A stretch of DNA of 64,000 nucleotides from Acetatifactor sp. (GTDB taxonomy: Bacteria; Bacillota; Clostridia; Lachnospirales; Lachnospiraceae): positions 1 to 64,000 of the forward strand of contig JAEEVF010000008.1 of the NCBI GenBank assembly GCA_016290775.1. Reading direction: 5' to 3'. Of this stretch, positions 32,609 through 41,203 are shown piece by piece. Every line of letters begins with the position of its first letter. Position 1 is the first letter of the stretch. The translations under genes and the position numbers were made by a program. The notes under the pieces were generated by a model. The model saw only the letters and a list, made by a program, of their open reading frames with translations, was not told the DNA's origin and did no database searches.

Positions 32609-32613
32609 TAGGT
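32595..32613 (-). promoter_or_regulatory. Perfect inverted-repeat operator over the sufC -35 box
   Basis: ACCTA-GTATGTCAA-TAGGT on the plus strand: 5-bp perfect arms with a 9-bp spacer. It differs by one internal base from the 17-mer at 7311 and 27347. A divergent Rrf2 gene starts 100 nt away. Confidence 0.75.
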
Positions 32614-32628
32614 ATTTATGTCAATCAC

Positions 32629-32658
32629 TTGATTTACCTACTGGTTTAGTGATAAAAT
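32629..32658 (+). promoter_or_regulatory. Candidate promoter of the divergent Rrf2 gene
   Basis: TTGATT (32629-32634) and TAAAAT (32653-32658), 18-nt spacer, 55 nt before the ATG. A partial operator-like half site (ACCTACTGGTTTAG) overlaps the spacer. Confidence 0.5.
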
Positions 32659-32712
32659 AGGTGCAATTAGGAGTAACTCGCTGTTTTTTCTCAAGTATTT
32701 AGGAGGTTTGTC

Positions 32713-33111
32713 ATGATATCAACCAGAGGACGTTACGCACTGCGCGTTATGATCGATTTGGCAGAAAATGATAACGGAAGTTTCATTCCGCTGAAAGACA
32801 TTGCTGCAAGACAGGAAATCTCGAAGAAATATCTCGAGATCATCGTGAAAGACATGGTAAATGCAAATCTCATCGTCGGCGCCAGCGGCAAGGGCGGCGG
32901 CTACAAGCTATGTCGCAAACCGAATAAATACAGCGTTGGTGAGATTCTTGAGCTCATGGAAGGGACGCTTTCTCCCGTGGCCTGCCTCGCTGACAAAAAT
33001 CACGCCTGCGACCGCAAAGAAAAGTGCCAAACCCTCCCCCTCTGGGAAGAGTTTGACACCATGGTTCATGATTTCTTTTATGGCAAAAAACTTACGGACC
33101 TGATCAAATAA
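32713..33111 (+). CDS. Rrf2-family regulator, IscR-like (three-Cys), divergent from suf
   Basis: 132 residues. Winged HTH in residues 1-70 ('RGRYALRVMIDLAEN', 'ISKKYLEIIVKDMVNANLIVGASGKGGGYKL'). Cys91, Cys99 and Cys105 (C-x7-C-x5-C) match the cluster-binding triad of IscR-type proteins; one extra Cys is at 67. It probably binds a [2Fe-2S] cluster and represses suf when clusters are sufficient. Divergent from sufC across 184 nt that include the suf operator. AGGAGG before ATG. It ends 3 nt from the convergent YD-repeat lipoprotein gene, with no visible terminator between them. Confidence 0.9.
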   Translation: MISTRGRYALRVMIDLAENDNGSFIPLKDIAARQEISKKYLEIIVKDMVNANLIVGASGKGGGYKLCRKPNKYSVGEILELMEGTLSPVACLADKNHACDRKEKCQTLPLWEEFDTMVHDFFYGKKLTDLIK

Positions 33112-33114
33112 AGC

Positions 33115-34314
33115 TTACTTCGTGGACATCGTATCGTAGTAGGTATATTCATAGGTTTCCAGCGTATCATAGGTTCCGGCGTCCCTGGTCATGTCCGTGC
33201 AGACGTCGTGAACCTTGACGGGATATCCATACTCGTTGTATTCGGCAGTATATTCATAGCCCTTTGCTTTCTTGCTGTGGATGAGATTCCCCCTGTCATC
33301 ATATTCCCAGAAGGCAATTTGTGTCTCGTTCCCGTCCTCGTCCACGGAAACCTCCGAGATCTTTCGGCCGGCTTCGTCATAATAATAGACATAGTGATTT
33401 TTGTTGCCGGAAACCGACTCAAAGAGATACGATACAAGCCCAAATTCCCCATAAGAGAATCTTTCCGTATAGGACGGTTCGTCGTTATAAAACCCTTCTT
33501 CGCGGATCTCTCGCCCATAGGCGTCATAATCCGTTTCGACCCGATGCTCATAATGAGTGTCCGTCACGTGGCCAAGCCAGCCCTCTTCCGTATAGGTATA
33601 CTCCCAAAGGCGGTAAACGTAGCCGTCCTCGCTTTGCTTTGTCTTTCGGGACAGGCGTCCCTGCTCGTCATATTCGTAGAATTCCAGGTCAAAGTAGCTT
33701 CCGTCTTCGTTTATGTTGGCCTCCGTCACCAGCTTTCCGTCCTCATAGGTATAACGGTAATGAAGTCTGGCGTCTTCAGGGCTCGTCCCGGTATATTCTT
33801 CCGTCAAGTTTCCGTCGCCGTCATAAACCTTTTTTCTGTAGCTTTTCGGCTCATCGTTCGGACCGACCATGACACAAAGCGTTTCCCGGCCGGCTTCGTC
33901 ATAAGAATACTGCGTCGACCAACTTACCGCGCCGCTTGCGTCGTATTTTTCCTCGATTTGGATCTTTCCGTCACGATCATATTCATAAATGGTTTTTATG
34001 CCTTGTTCGTCCGTGACCGCGACGATGGTAAACGGTACAGGAAGGCCTCTTCCAATGTACCCGCCGTACCTTGTCACGGGGATCCCGTTCACCGATCTTG
34101 CATCGATACGAAGGCCCTCGTCAGACCCGTCCCATTGATATTCACAGACAAAAGCCTCCTTGTGATCATTTTTCAGGATGGCCTTCCATGACCCTTCGGA
34201 CACTTCCTCGCCATATCCCGTGCACGCGCTAAGGCACAGCATCATCCAAAGGCTTGCAAGAAGCCCTGGGATCACTTTATGGAGTTTTGCAAAACTCGCC
34301 TTACCCGTTTTCAT
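33115..34314 (-). CDS. Lipoprotein with YD/RHS-like repeats
   Basis: 399 residues. Signal peptide with lipobox L-S-A-C (Cys31). The rest is made of about ten irregular repeats of roughly 20-25 residues with the YD-repeat pattern, for example 'YEYDRDGKIQIEEKYDASG', 'YSYDEAGRETLCVM', 'YEYDEQGRLSRKTKQ', 'YYYDEAGRKISEVSVDEDG', 'WEYDDRGNLIHSK'. Such repeats form beta-rich carbohydrate- or protein-binding shells. It is far smaller than RHS toxins and has no C-terminal toxin domain, so it is likely a surface-anchored binding protein. Function not known. It is followed upstream by the VanY-like gene, 27 nt away. Confidence 0.85.
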   Translation of the reverse strand: MKTGKASFAKLHKVIPGLLASLWMMLCLSACTGYGEEVSEGSWKAILKNDHKEAFVCEYQWDGSDEGLRIDARSVNGIPVTRYGGYIGRGLPVPFTIVAVTDEQGIKTIYEYDRDGKIQIEEKYDASGAVSWSTQYSYDEAGRETLCVMVGPNDEPKSYRKKVYDGDGNLTEEYTGTSPEDARLHYRYTYEDGKLVTEANINEDGSYFDLEFYEYDEQGRLSRKTKQSEDGYVYRLWEYTYTEEGWLGHVTDTHYEHRVETDYDAYGREIREEGFYNDEPSYTERFSYGEFGLVSYLFESVSGNKNHYVYYYDEAGRKISEVSVDEDGNETQIAFWEYDDRGNLIHSKKAKGYEYTAEYNEYGYPVKVHDVCTDMTRDAGTYDTLETYEYTYYDTMSTK

Positions 34315-34341
34315 GCAAAAACCTCCCGCTTTTGTCGTGCT

Positions 34342-35538
34342 TTATTGTTTTGCCAGCCAATCTTCGAAAGATACGCTAAGATCGCTCATGAGCTCGGCTG
34401 CGGCCTCCGTGCCGACATAGCGGATGTGCCAAGGCTCGTAGGTGTAATCCACCGTGCCGTCCGAGCGGCCGGGATAACGCAGGAAAAATCCGTGCTGCGC
34501 GAGGTGCGTGTGGATCCTTTTCCAGATTTCGGGATATTTTACCAGGTCTTCGTTTTCATAGACTTCCTCGCCGTCCAGGCGGAAGTACAGATCAAGCGCG
34601 AGTCCCGTGTGGTGCTCGGAAGTGCCGGGCGTAGCCACGGTGCGCTTAGCATAGGCCGCGCCATATTTCTCCGTAAAGCGCTCTAAGATCTCCTGCTGGT
34701 AGGCAACGCTCCGATAGGCGGAATCAAGGTCAATGTCAATGCCTTCGGTCTCCCAGAGGTCCTTTTTCAGTTCCAGATAGGCCTTATATGCCGTGCGCTC
34801 TGCCCAGACGGTGTCACCGACGGAATTCACCACGCAGACAAGGTCCAGATTCTCCTCCCAGTCCTCGGGAAGCGCATGCTTTTTGTCCACCAGGATAAAG
34901 CGGTCGATCTCCTTTGTCTGTACGGCAGGGATCGTTTCTGCGGTGGTCTTGCCGGCAAGGCTTGTTGCCGCACAAAGACTCTCCTCAATCCCCTTCACCT
35001 TCCGGTAAACGTCCGGGTCTTTCATGACATAGGGCGTGATCCAAAGCACATACGCATCGCCCTTCTCATCCAGCAGATAATAGTTTACGTCGCCATGGGG
35101 CCAATCCACTTTCACGAGCGAAATGCCGCCAGCCTGTACGATCTGCGTCTTTTGCTCCGTGACCTTGCTCACAAGGGCTGCAAGCGCTTCTAATTCTGGA
35201 TCGCTCACCTGATCCCATCTTCGAAGCTCCACGGTCAGGCCTTCGTTTTCCGCCAAAAAGACGGCATTTCGATCCGATGCATCCCGTTCCTTTCTCACTA
35301 CGGATTTTGGCAGCTCCAGCGCCAGATTCAGGCCTTCAAAGGCATACCATACGCCTTCCTCCTTCACCTCATCCACCAGCGTGGAGGGCGTGGCAATCGG
35401 CTCTGCCTGTACGGCATCTTGCGTACCCGATTCCGTGCTTCCTGCCTTGCCAGAATTTTTCTCGCAACCTCCAAGAAGCAGCAACAACGCCATCATCATG
35501 CATATGAAATTGAATCTTCTTCGCGTCACTTTGCGCAT
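34342..35538 (-). CDS. D-alanyl-D-alanine carboxypeptidase, VanY/M15B family lipoprotein
   Basis: 398 residues from ATG 35538 (GAGGACGGAAG upstream; a TTG at 35562 is less likely). Lipobox L-G-G-C (Cys25), a Ser/Thr/Ala linker, an N-terminal domain of unknown role (about 50-190), then the M15B catalytic domain with 'LDSAYRSVAYQQEILERF', zinc ligands in 'TPGTSEHHTGLALDLYF' (His, Asp) and 'YEPWHIRYVG' (catalytic Glu and His). It trims terminal D-Ala from peptidoglycan precursors at the cell surface. In this setting it is a housekeeping wall enzyme rather than a vancomycin-resistance cassette; no VanS/VanR/VanH are nearby. Confidence 0.88.
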   Translation of the reverse strand: MRKVTRRRFNFICMMMALLLLLGGCEKNSGKAGSTESGTQDAVQAEPIATPSTLVDEVKEEGVWYAFEGLNLALELPKSVVRKERDASDRNAVFLAENEGLTVELRRWDQVSDPELEALAALVSKVTEQKTQIVQAGGISLVKVDWPHGDVNYYLLDEKGDAYVLWITPYVMKDPDVYRKVKGIEESLCAATSLAGKTTAETIPAVQTKEIDRFILVDKKHALPEDWEENLDLVCVVNSVGDTVWAERTAYKAYLELKKDLWETEGIDIDLDSAYRSVAYQQEILERFTEKYGAAYAKRTVATPGTSEHHTGLALDLYFRLDGEEVYENEDLVKYPEIWKRIHTHLAQHGFFLRYPGRSDGTVDYTYEPWHIRYVGTEAAAELMSDLSVSFEDWLAKQ

Positions 35539-35606
35539 CTTCCGTCCTCGTCCCACAAACAATCCGAAACTGTTTCTTGCTCGTCGCCGTTCCTGCTTTT
35601 TCTAGC

Positions 35607-36080
35607 TTATAAAATATACTCCATGCCGATCTTCTGGGGCTTTAACCCCATGGCCTCGTAGAACTTCATGGCGCCCGGATTGCAGGCCCAGACATTCAGC
35701 GTCACATTATAAAAGCCTTGTTCGCGGGCATATGCCACAACATGCTCATACAAAGCCTTTCCGACGCCGAGCCCTCGCACCGCCTCATCCACGCAAATGT
35801 CGTCGATATAAAGTGTTCGCACGTCCGTCAGCACGTTGTTTCCAACGATCTGCTTGTGCACCGTGAAAGCGTGTCCCAAAACGCGATCCGACTCGTCCAC
35901 GCACACGAACACGGGGGCGTCTTCCTTCGCAAAGATCTCCTCCAGCTCCTTAGCGGTATATTTCGTCACCGGCCCTTTGAAAAGATCCGGCCTGCCATTA
36001 TGGTGCACCATGTCCACCTGCACCAATAACTCCAACACTCTTGGAATGTCCTTATTTTTCGCCCTGCGAACTTGATTCAT
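35607..36080 (-). CDS. GNAT family N-acetyltransferase
   Basis: 157 residues from ATG 36080 (GAGGGAAAAAGG upstream); longer in-frame starts overlap the purF terminator. Acetyl-CoA binding motif A is 'IDDICVDEAVRGLGVGKALYEHVVAYA', and motif B is 'NVWACNPGAMKFYEAMGLKPQKIGMEY', typical of Rim-like or small-molecule GNATs. Substrate unknown. It stands between the purF terminator and the VanY-like gene, 70 nt from the latter. Confidence 0.85.
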   Translation of the reverse strand: MNQVRRAKNKDIPRVLELLVQVDMVHHNGRPDLFKGPVTKYTAKELEEIFAKEDAPVFVCVDESDRVLGHAFTVHKQIVGNNVLTDVRTLYIDDICVDEAVRGLGVGKALYEHVVAYAREQGFYNVTLNVWACNPGAMKFYEAMGLKPQKIGMEYIL

Positions 36081-36093
36081 CCTTTTTCCCTCA

Positions 36094-36131
36094 CATAAAC
36101 AAAGCACTCGCTTATATTATAAAGCGAGTGC
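36094..36131 (-). terminator. Rho-independent terminator after purF
   Basis: Minus-strand GCACTCGCTT-TATAATAT-AAGCGAGTGC perfect 10-bp stem (36104-36131) followed by TTTGTTTATG. It closes the glnN-amt-asnB-pyrG-purF unit. Confidence 0.88.
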
Positions 36132-36164
36132 CGATTTCTATCAACAGCCTTTTTTCCCTGCGCC

Positions 36165-37628
36165 CTATCGCTCCGAAAGCCTTTTCTCAAAACGGTTCTT
36201 GTTGGTGTTGCTCGGGATGGGCGTCGCGTAGTTGCCGCTAAAGCAGGAGTCGCAATAGCCGTTATGGCCCACTAGCTCATGGAGCGTTGAAAGGGGAAGG
36301 TACCCCAAGGTGTCCGCTCCGATCTCCTTTGCGATCTCCGGAATGCTCATCTGGCAGGCAATCAGATTCTCCTTAGAATCCACGTCCGTGCCGTAATAAC
36401 AAGGGTTTGTGAAGGGCGGCGAGGAGATGCGCACGTGCACTTCCGTTGCGCCCGCCTCCCGAAGAAGCCGCACGATCCTTTCACTTGTCGTACCGCGCAC
36501 GATCGAATCATCCACGAGGATCACGCGCTTTCCGTCCACCGTATCCTTTAAGGGATTCAGCTTGATCTTCACCTGGTTGTTTCGCTCCTCCTGCACGGGG
36601 GAGATGAAGGTACGGCCGATGTACTTATTCTTGATGAACCCGATGCCATAAGGGATCCCGGAATATCTCGCATATCCCAGCGCCGCATCCAATCCGGAAT
36701 CCGGAACGCCCACCACCACGTCCGCTTCCACGGGATATTCCCTCGCCAAGATCTCACCGGCCTTCACGCGGGCCGCATGCACGGAGACGTCCTCGATCAC
36801 CGAATCCGGTCTTGCAAAGTAGATATATTCAAAGATACAGATCTGCTTTTTTGCCTTATCGCAGTGGTCCGTATATTTCGTAATGCCCTGATCCGTAAAG
36901 ACAAGCAATTCACCAGGCCTTAGCTCGCGCACAAGCTTTGCGCCCACGGCCTCCAAGGCACAGGTCTCCGAGGCGATGACATAGCTTCCGTCCTCGCGGC
37001 GGCCGTAGCAAAGGGGCCTGTAACCATGAGGGTCCCTTGCCGCGATCAGCTTCGTCGCGGACATGAGGACGATGGAATATGCTCCCTCAAGATATTCCAT
37101 GCTCTTTAGCACGGCCTGCTCGATCGAAGGGGTTTTCAGACGCTCCCTCGTCACCACGTAAGCAATGATCTCCGTATCCGAGGTGGAATGGAAGATCGCG
37201 CCGGAGAGCTCAAGCTGGTCGCGGAGCTCATAGGCATTGCTTAGGTTCCCGTTGTGCGCAAGGGCCATTTTACCCTTTTGATGATTCACCTCGATAGGCT
37301 GACAGTTGTTTCGATTGTTGCCGCCCGTCGTGCCATAGCGCACGTGACCCACGGCCATCTTGCCCTCGGGGAGCTTTGCCAACTCCTCCGCGTCAAAAAC
37401 GGTGCTCACCTGTCCTAAATCCTTGTGAGAAAAGAACAGTCCGTCATCATTGACGACAATGCCGCAGCTCTCCTGCCCGCGATGCTGCAGGGCATACAGG
37501 CCATAATACATGTCCTTGGCAATCGGGTACGACACCGGCGAAAAGATGCCAAGCACGCCACATTCCTCATGAAGCGCATCCTCTTTCAGATCACTGGTTT
37601 TTCTATCCACGATATTCATTTGTTTCAT
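36165..37628 (-). CDS. purF: Amidophosphoribosyltransferase (glutamine PRPP amidotransferase)
   Basis: 487 residues from ATG 37628; a GTG at 37661, one base after pyrG, and an ATG at 37619 are alternatives. First step of purine synthesis. The glutaminase Cys (C23 in 'HEECGVLGIF') lies behind a propeptide, as in the Bacillus-type enzyme that is processed. The PRPP loop 'VILVDDSIVRGTTS' is intact. Cys residues in 'ASETCALEA', 'TNPCYYGTD' and 'GYCDSCFSGNY' match the [4Fe-4S] ligands of the Fe-S type, so its maturation depends on the suf system encoded nearby. It is placed with pyrG and asnB, both glutamine amidotransferases. Confidence 0.93.
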   Translation of the reverse strand: MKQMNIVDRKTSDLKEDALHEECGVLGIFSPVSYPIAKDMYYGLYALQHRGQESCGIVVNDDGLFFSHKDLGQVSTVFDAEELAKLPEGKMAVGHVRYGTTGGNNRNNCQPIEVNHQKGKMALAHNGNLSNAYELRDQLELSGAIFHSTSDTEIIAYVVTRERLKTPSIEQAVLKSMEYLEGAYSIVLMSATKLIAARDPHGYRPLCYGRREDGSYVIASETCALEAVGAKLVRELRPGELLVFTDQGITKYTDHCDKAKKQICIFEYIYFARPDSVIEDVSVHAARVKAGEILAREYPVEADVVVGVPDSGLDAALGYARYSGIPYGIGFIKNKYIGRTFISPVQEERNNQVKIKLNPLKDTVDGKRVILVDDSIVRGTTSERIVRLLREAGATEVHVRISSPPFTNPCYYGTDVDSKENLIACQMSIPEIAKEIGADTLGYLPLSTLHELVGHNGYCDSCFSGNYATPIPSNTNKNRFEKRLSER

Positions 37629-37664
37629 GCCTTTTATCCACTCCCGTTCTTTGTTTTCCACGCC

Positions 37665-39347
<1,683 letters not shown>

Positions 39348-39356
39348 TCAAACACT

Positions 39357-39376
39357 CCCCGCCGCAAGCGACGGGG
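39357..39376 (-). terminator. Hairpin between asnB and pyrG (weak or partial terminator)
   Basis: Minus-strand CCCCG-t-CGC-tt-GCG-g-CGGGG stem followed by AGTGTTTGATT, which has only a short U stretch. It may reduce read-through from asnB or act as an RNA processing site. Confidence 0.5.
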
Positions 39377-39389
39377 ATCCTATACAAAT

Positions 39390-41012
39390 TTATTTTCCGC
39401 TGTCTCCGTAGTTCGAGAGCACTCTCGCGGACGGGTCATTCACGTTACAACCCTCCCAGGATTTGTTTGGCATCCAGAAGTCCACGATCATCTCCGCCTG
39501 GCCGGGATAATACTTTTCAAAGATGTCACGGTAGAGGAGGGATTCTTTTGTGAAAGGCCTTGCGTGCTCATATTTCAGGCACCCCTTCTCAAATTCCTCC
39601 TGTGTATATTTCTTCTCCGCATATTCCTTCAGGTAATCCACCATGGAGTGGCCCACCGCATCGGAGAACGCGGCTTTCTCACGCCACAAGATTTCATGAG
39701 GGAGGTAATCACCCTCCTCGAAGGCGTGACGCAAAAGGTACTTGCCTTTGCCGTAGGTGTTGATCTTCTTTTCCGGATCAACGCTCATCACGTACTTCAC
39801 AAAGTCCAGGTCGCCAAAGGGAACTCTGGCTTCCAGGGAGTTCACGGAGATGCAGCGATCGGCGCGGAGCACGTCATACATGTGCAATTCGCGGATGCGC
39901 TTCTCGGCCTCTTCCTGGAACGCCTGAGCGGACGGTGCAAAATCGGTGTATTTATAACCAAACAGCTCATCCGAGATCTCACCGGTGAGAAGGACTCTTA
40001 CGTCCGTCTGCTCGTGGATCGCCTTGCAGACAAGGTACATGCCCATGCTTGCGCGGATCGTCGTGATGTCGAACGTGCCAAGGAGCTTGATCACCTTTTC
40101 CAGACTGGAGATCACGTCCTGCGGCGTCATATAAACTTCCTTGTGATCGCTCCCGATGTAATCCGCCACCTGCTTTGCATATTTTAGGTCGATGGCGTCC
40201 TCGCTCATGCCAATGGCAAAGGTGCGGATCGGCTTGTCGGACTTTTTCGCCGCGATCGCGCAGACCAGTGAAGAATCCAGACCGCCCGAAAGAAGGAAGC
40301 CCACCTTCGCGTCTGCCACGAGGCGCTTTTCAACGCCTGCCACCAGCTTGTCGTGAATGTTTTTGCAGACCGTCTCGAGGTCGTCATGACAAACCTCATC
40401 CACCTTTGCGATGTCACAGTAGCAGTGGAACTTTTCTGACTCATGCTCCGGATCGTAGGTCGTTCCAAGAGCGCCGCTGGCGTAATAATATCCAGGAGGG
40501 AAAGGCATGATCCTTTCTACCAGCTTTACCAGGTTCTTTGCTTCACTTGCAAAAACAATGACTCCCTTTTTGTCATAGCCGTAATACAAGGGGCGGATGC
40601 CAATGGGATCTCTTGCTGCAACGTACTGGCCGTTTTCGCCGTCATAGATCACACAGGCAAATTCCGCATCCAGCTTTTCAAACATTGAAAGCCCGTACTC
40701 CTTGTACAGCGGAAGGATGATCTCGCAATCACTGTCGCTGGCGAAGGTATAGCCCTTCTTGCGAAGCTCCTCTCGATCCTTTTCAAACCCGTAAAGCTCA
40801 CCGTTACAAATAACGTAATTCTTACCAAGGGAGAACGGCTGCATCCCGTGGGCCGTCAGACCCATGATCGCAAGTCTGTGAAACCCAAGGATGCCGTTTC
40901 CCGTATCAATGATCCTGCTTTCGTCAGGTCCGCGAGAGACGGTTGCGTCAAATCCGTCGCGGAATGACTGCAAGGTGACGCCCTTGCCACAATAACCCAT
41001 AATCGAACACAT
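39390..41012 (-). CDS. asnB: Asparagine synthase (glutamine-hydrolysing)
   Basis: 540 residues. Nucleophile Cys2 after Met1 ('MCSIMGYCG'), glutaminase domain with 'RGPDESRI', 'LGFHRLAIMG' and 'NGELYGFEKDR', then the synthetase domain with PPi loop 'VGFLLSGGLDSSLVCAIA'. Forms asparagine from aspartate, ATP and glutamine. It is shorter than the 600-residue class found in some Firmicutes and closer to the E. coli AsnB length. It lies downstream of amt-glnK after a structured 165-nt spacer. Start is certain because Cys2 must be exposed; GGAGG precedes it. Confidence 0.93.
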   Translation of the reverse strand: MCSIMGYCGKGVTLQSFRDGFDATVSRGPDESRIIDTGNGILGFHRLAIMGLTAHGMQPFSLGKNYVICNGELYGFEKDREELRKKGYTFASDSDCEIILPLYKEYGLSMFEKLDAEFACVIYDGENGQYVAARDPIGIRPLYYGYDKKGVIVFASEAKNLVKLVERIMPFPPGYYYASGALGTTYDPEHESEKFHCYCDIAKVDEVCHDDLETVCKNIHDKLVAGVEKRLVADAKVGFLLSGGLDSSLVCAIAAKKSDKPIRTFAIGMSEDAIDLKYAKQVADYIGSDHKEVYMTPQDVISSLEKVIKLLGTFDITTIRASMGMYLVCKAIHEQTDVRVLLTGEISDELFGYKYTDFAPSAQAFQEEAEKRIRELHMYDVLRADRCISVNSLEARVPFGDLDFVKYVMSVDPEKKINTYGKGKYLLRHAFEEGDYLPHEILWREKAAFSDAVGHSMVDYLKEYAEKKYTQEEFEKGCLKYEHARPFTKESLLYRDIFEKYYPGQAEMIVDFWMPNKSWEGCNVNDPSARVLSNYGDSGK

Positions 41013-41036
41013 TTTTTTATAATTCCTCCAAAGCTC

Positions 41037-41201
41037 TCAAATGAACCATGCCCATTCGCAAAATCGCTTCTTCGAAGCTCCTACGAGTCTTCGACTCGTC
41101 TTTTGCTCATGGTGATGGCTTCGCCATATGTCTGAAATTGCAAAAGACCTTTCGAATGCAAGCATTCCTCGGTCTTTCACAATTTCATCCGCATGGTTCA
41201 T
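41037..41201 (-). CDS. Possible 54-aa small protein between amt-glnK and asnB
   Basis: An ATG 2 nt after the amt stop opens a 54-codon frame starting MNHADEIVKDRGMLAFERSF and ending 'RFCEWAWFI', just before the asnB Shine-Dalgarno. No separate ribosome site is evident, so it would depend on translational coupling. The same DNA is a multi-hairpin element (41041-41201), so the open frame may be incidental. No family recognised. Confidence 0.35.
   Translation of the reverse strand: MNHADEIVKDRGMLAFERSFAISDIWRSHHHEQKTSRRLVGASKKRFCEWAWFI
41041..41201 (-). other. Multi-hairpin structured element in the amt-asnB spacer
   Basis: Outer 11-bp perfect inverted repeat ATGAACCATGC / GCATGGTTCAT (41041-41051, 41191-41201) encloses, on the minus strand, a 16-bp near-perfect stem (GAAATTGTGAAAGACC / GGTCTTTTGCAATTTC), and small hairpins ATGGCGAAGCCAT, ACGAGTCGAAGACTCGT and GCTTCGAAGAAGC. 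The layout is a closed multibranch junction. No U-run, so it is not a simple terminator. Confidence 0.7.
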
Positions 41202-41203
41202 GC

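Noticed and set aside
33208-34191. 327-codon plus-strand frame over the YD-repeat gene
   Set aside because: Antisense shadow created by the repetitive Tyr/Asp/Glu codons on the other strand.
34342-35538. Vancomycin-resistance cluster
   Set aside because: Only a VanY-like carboxypeptidase is present; no ligase, dehydrogenase or VanRS genes are nearby.
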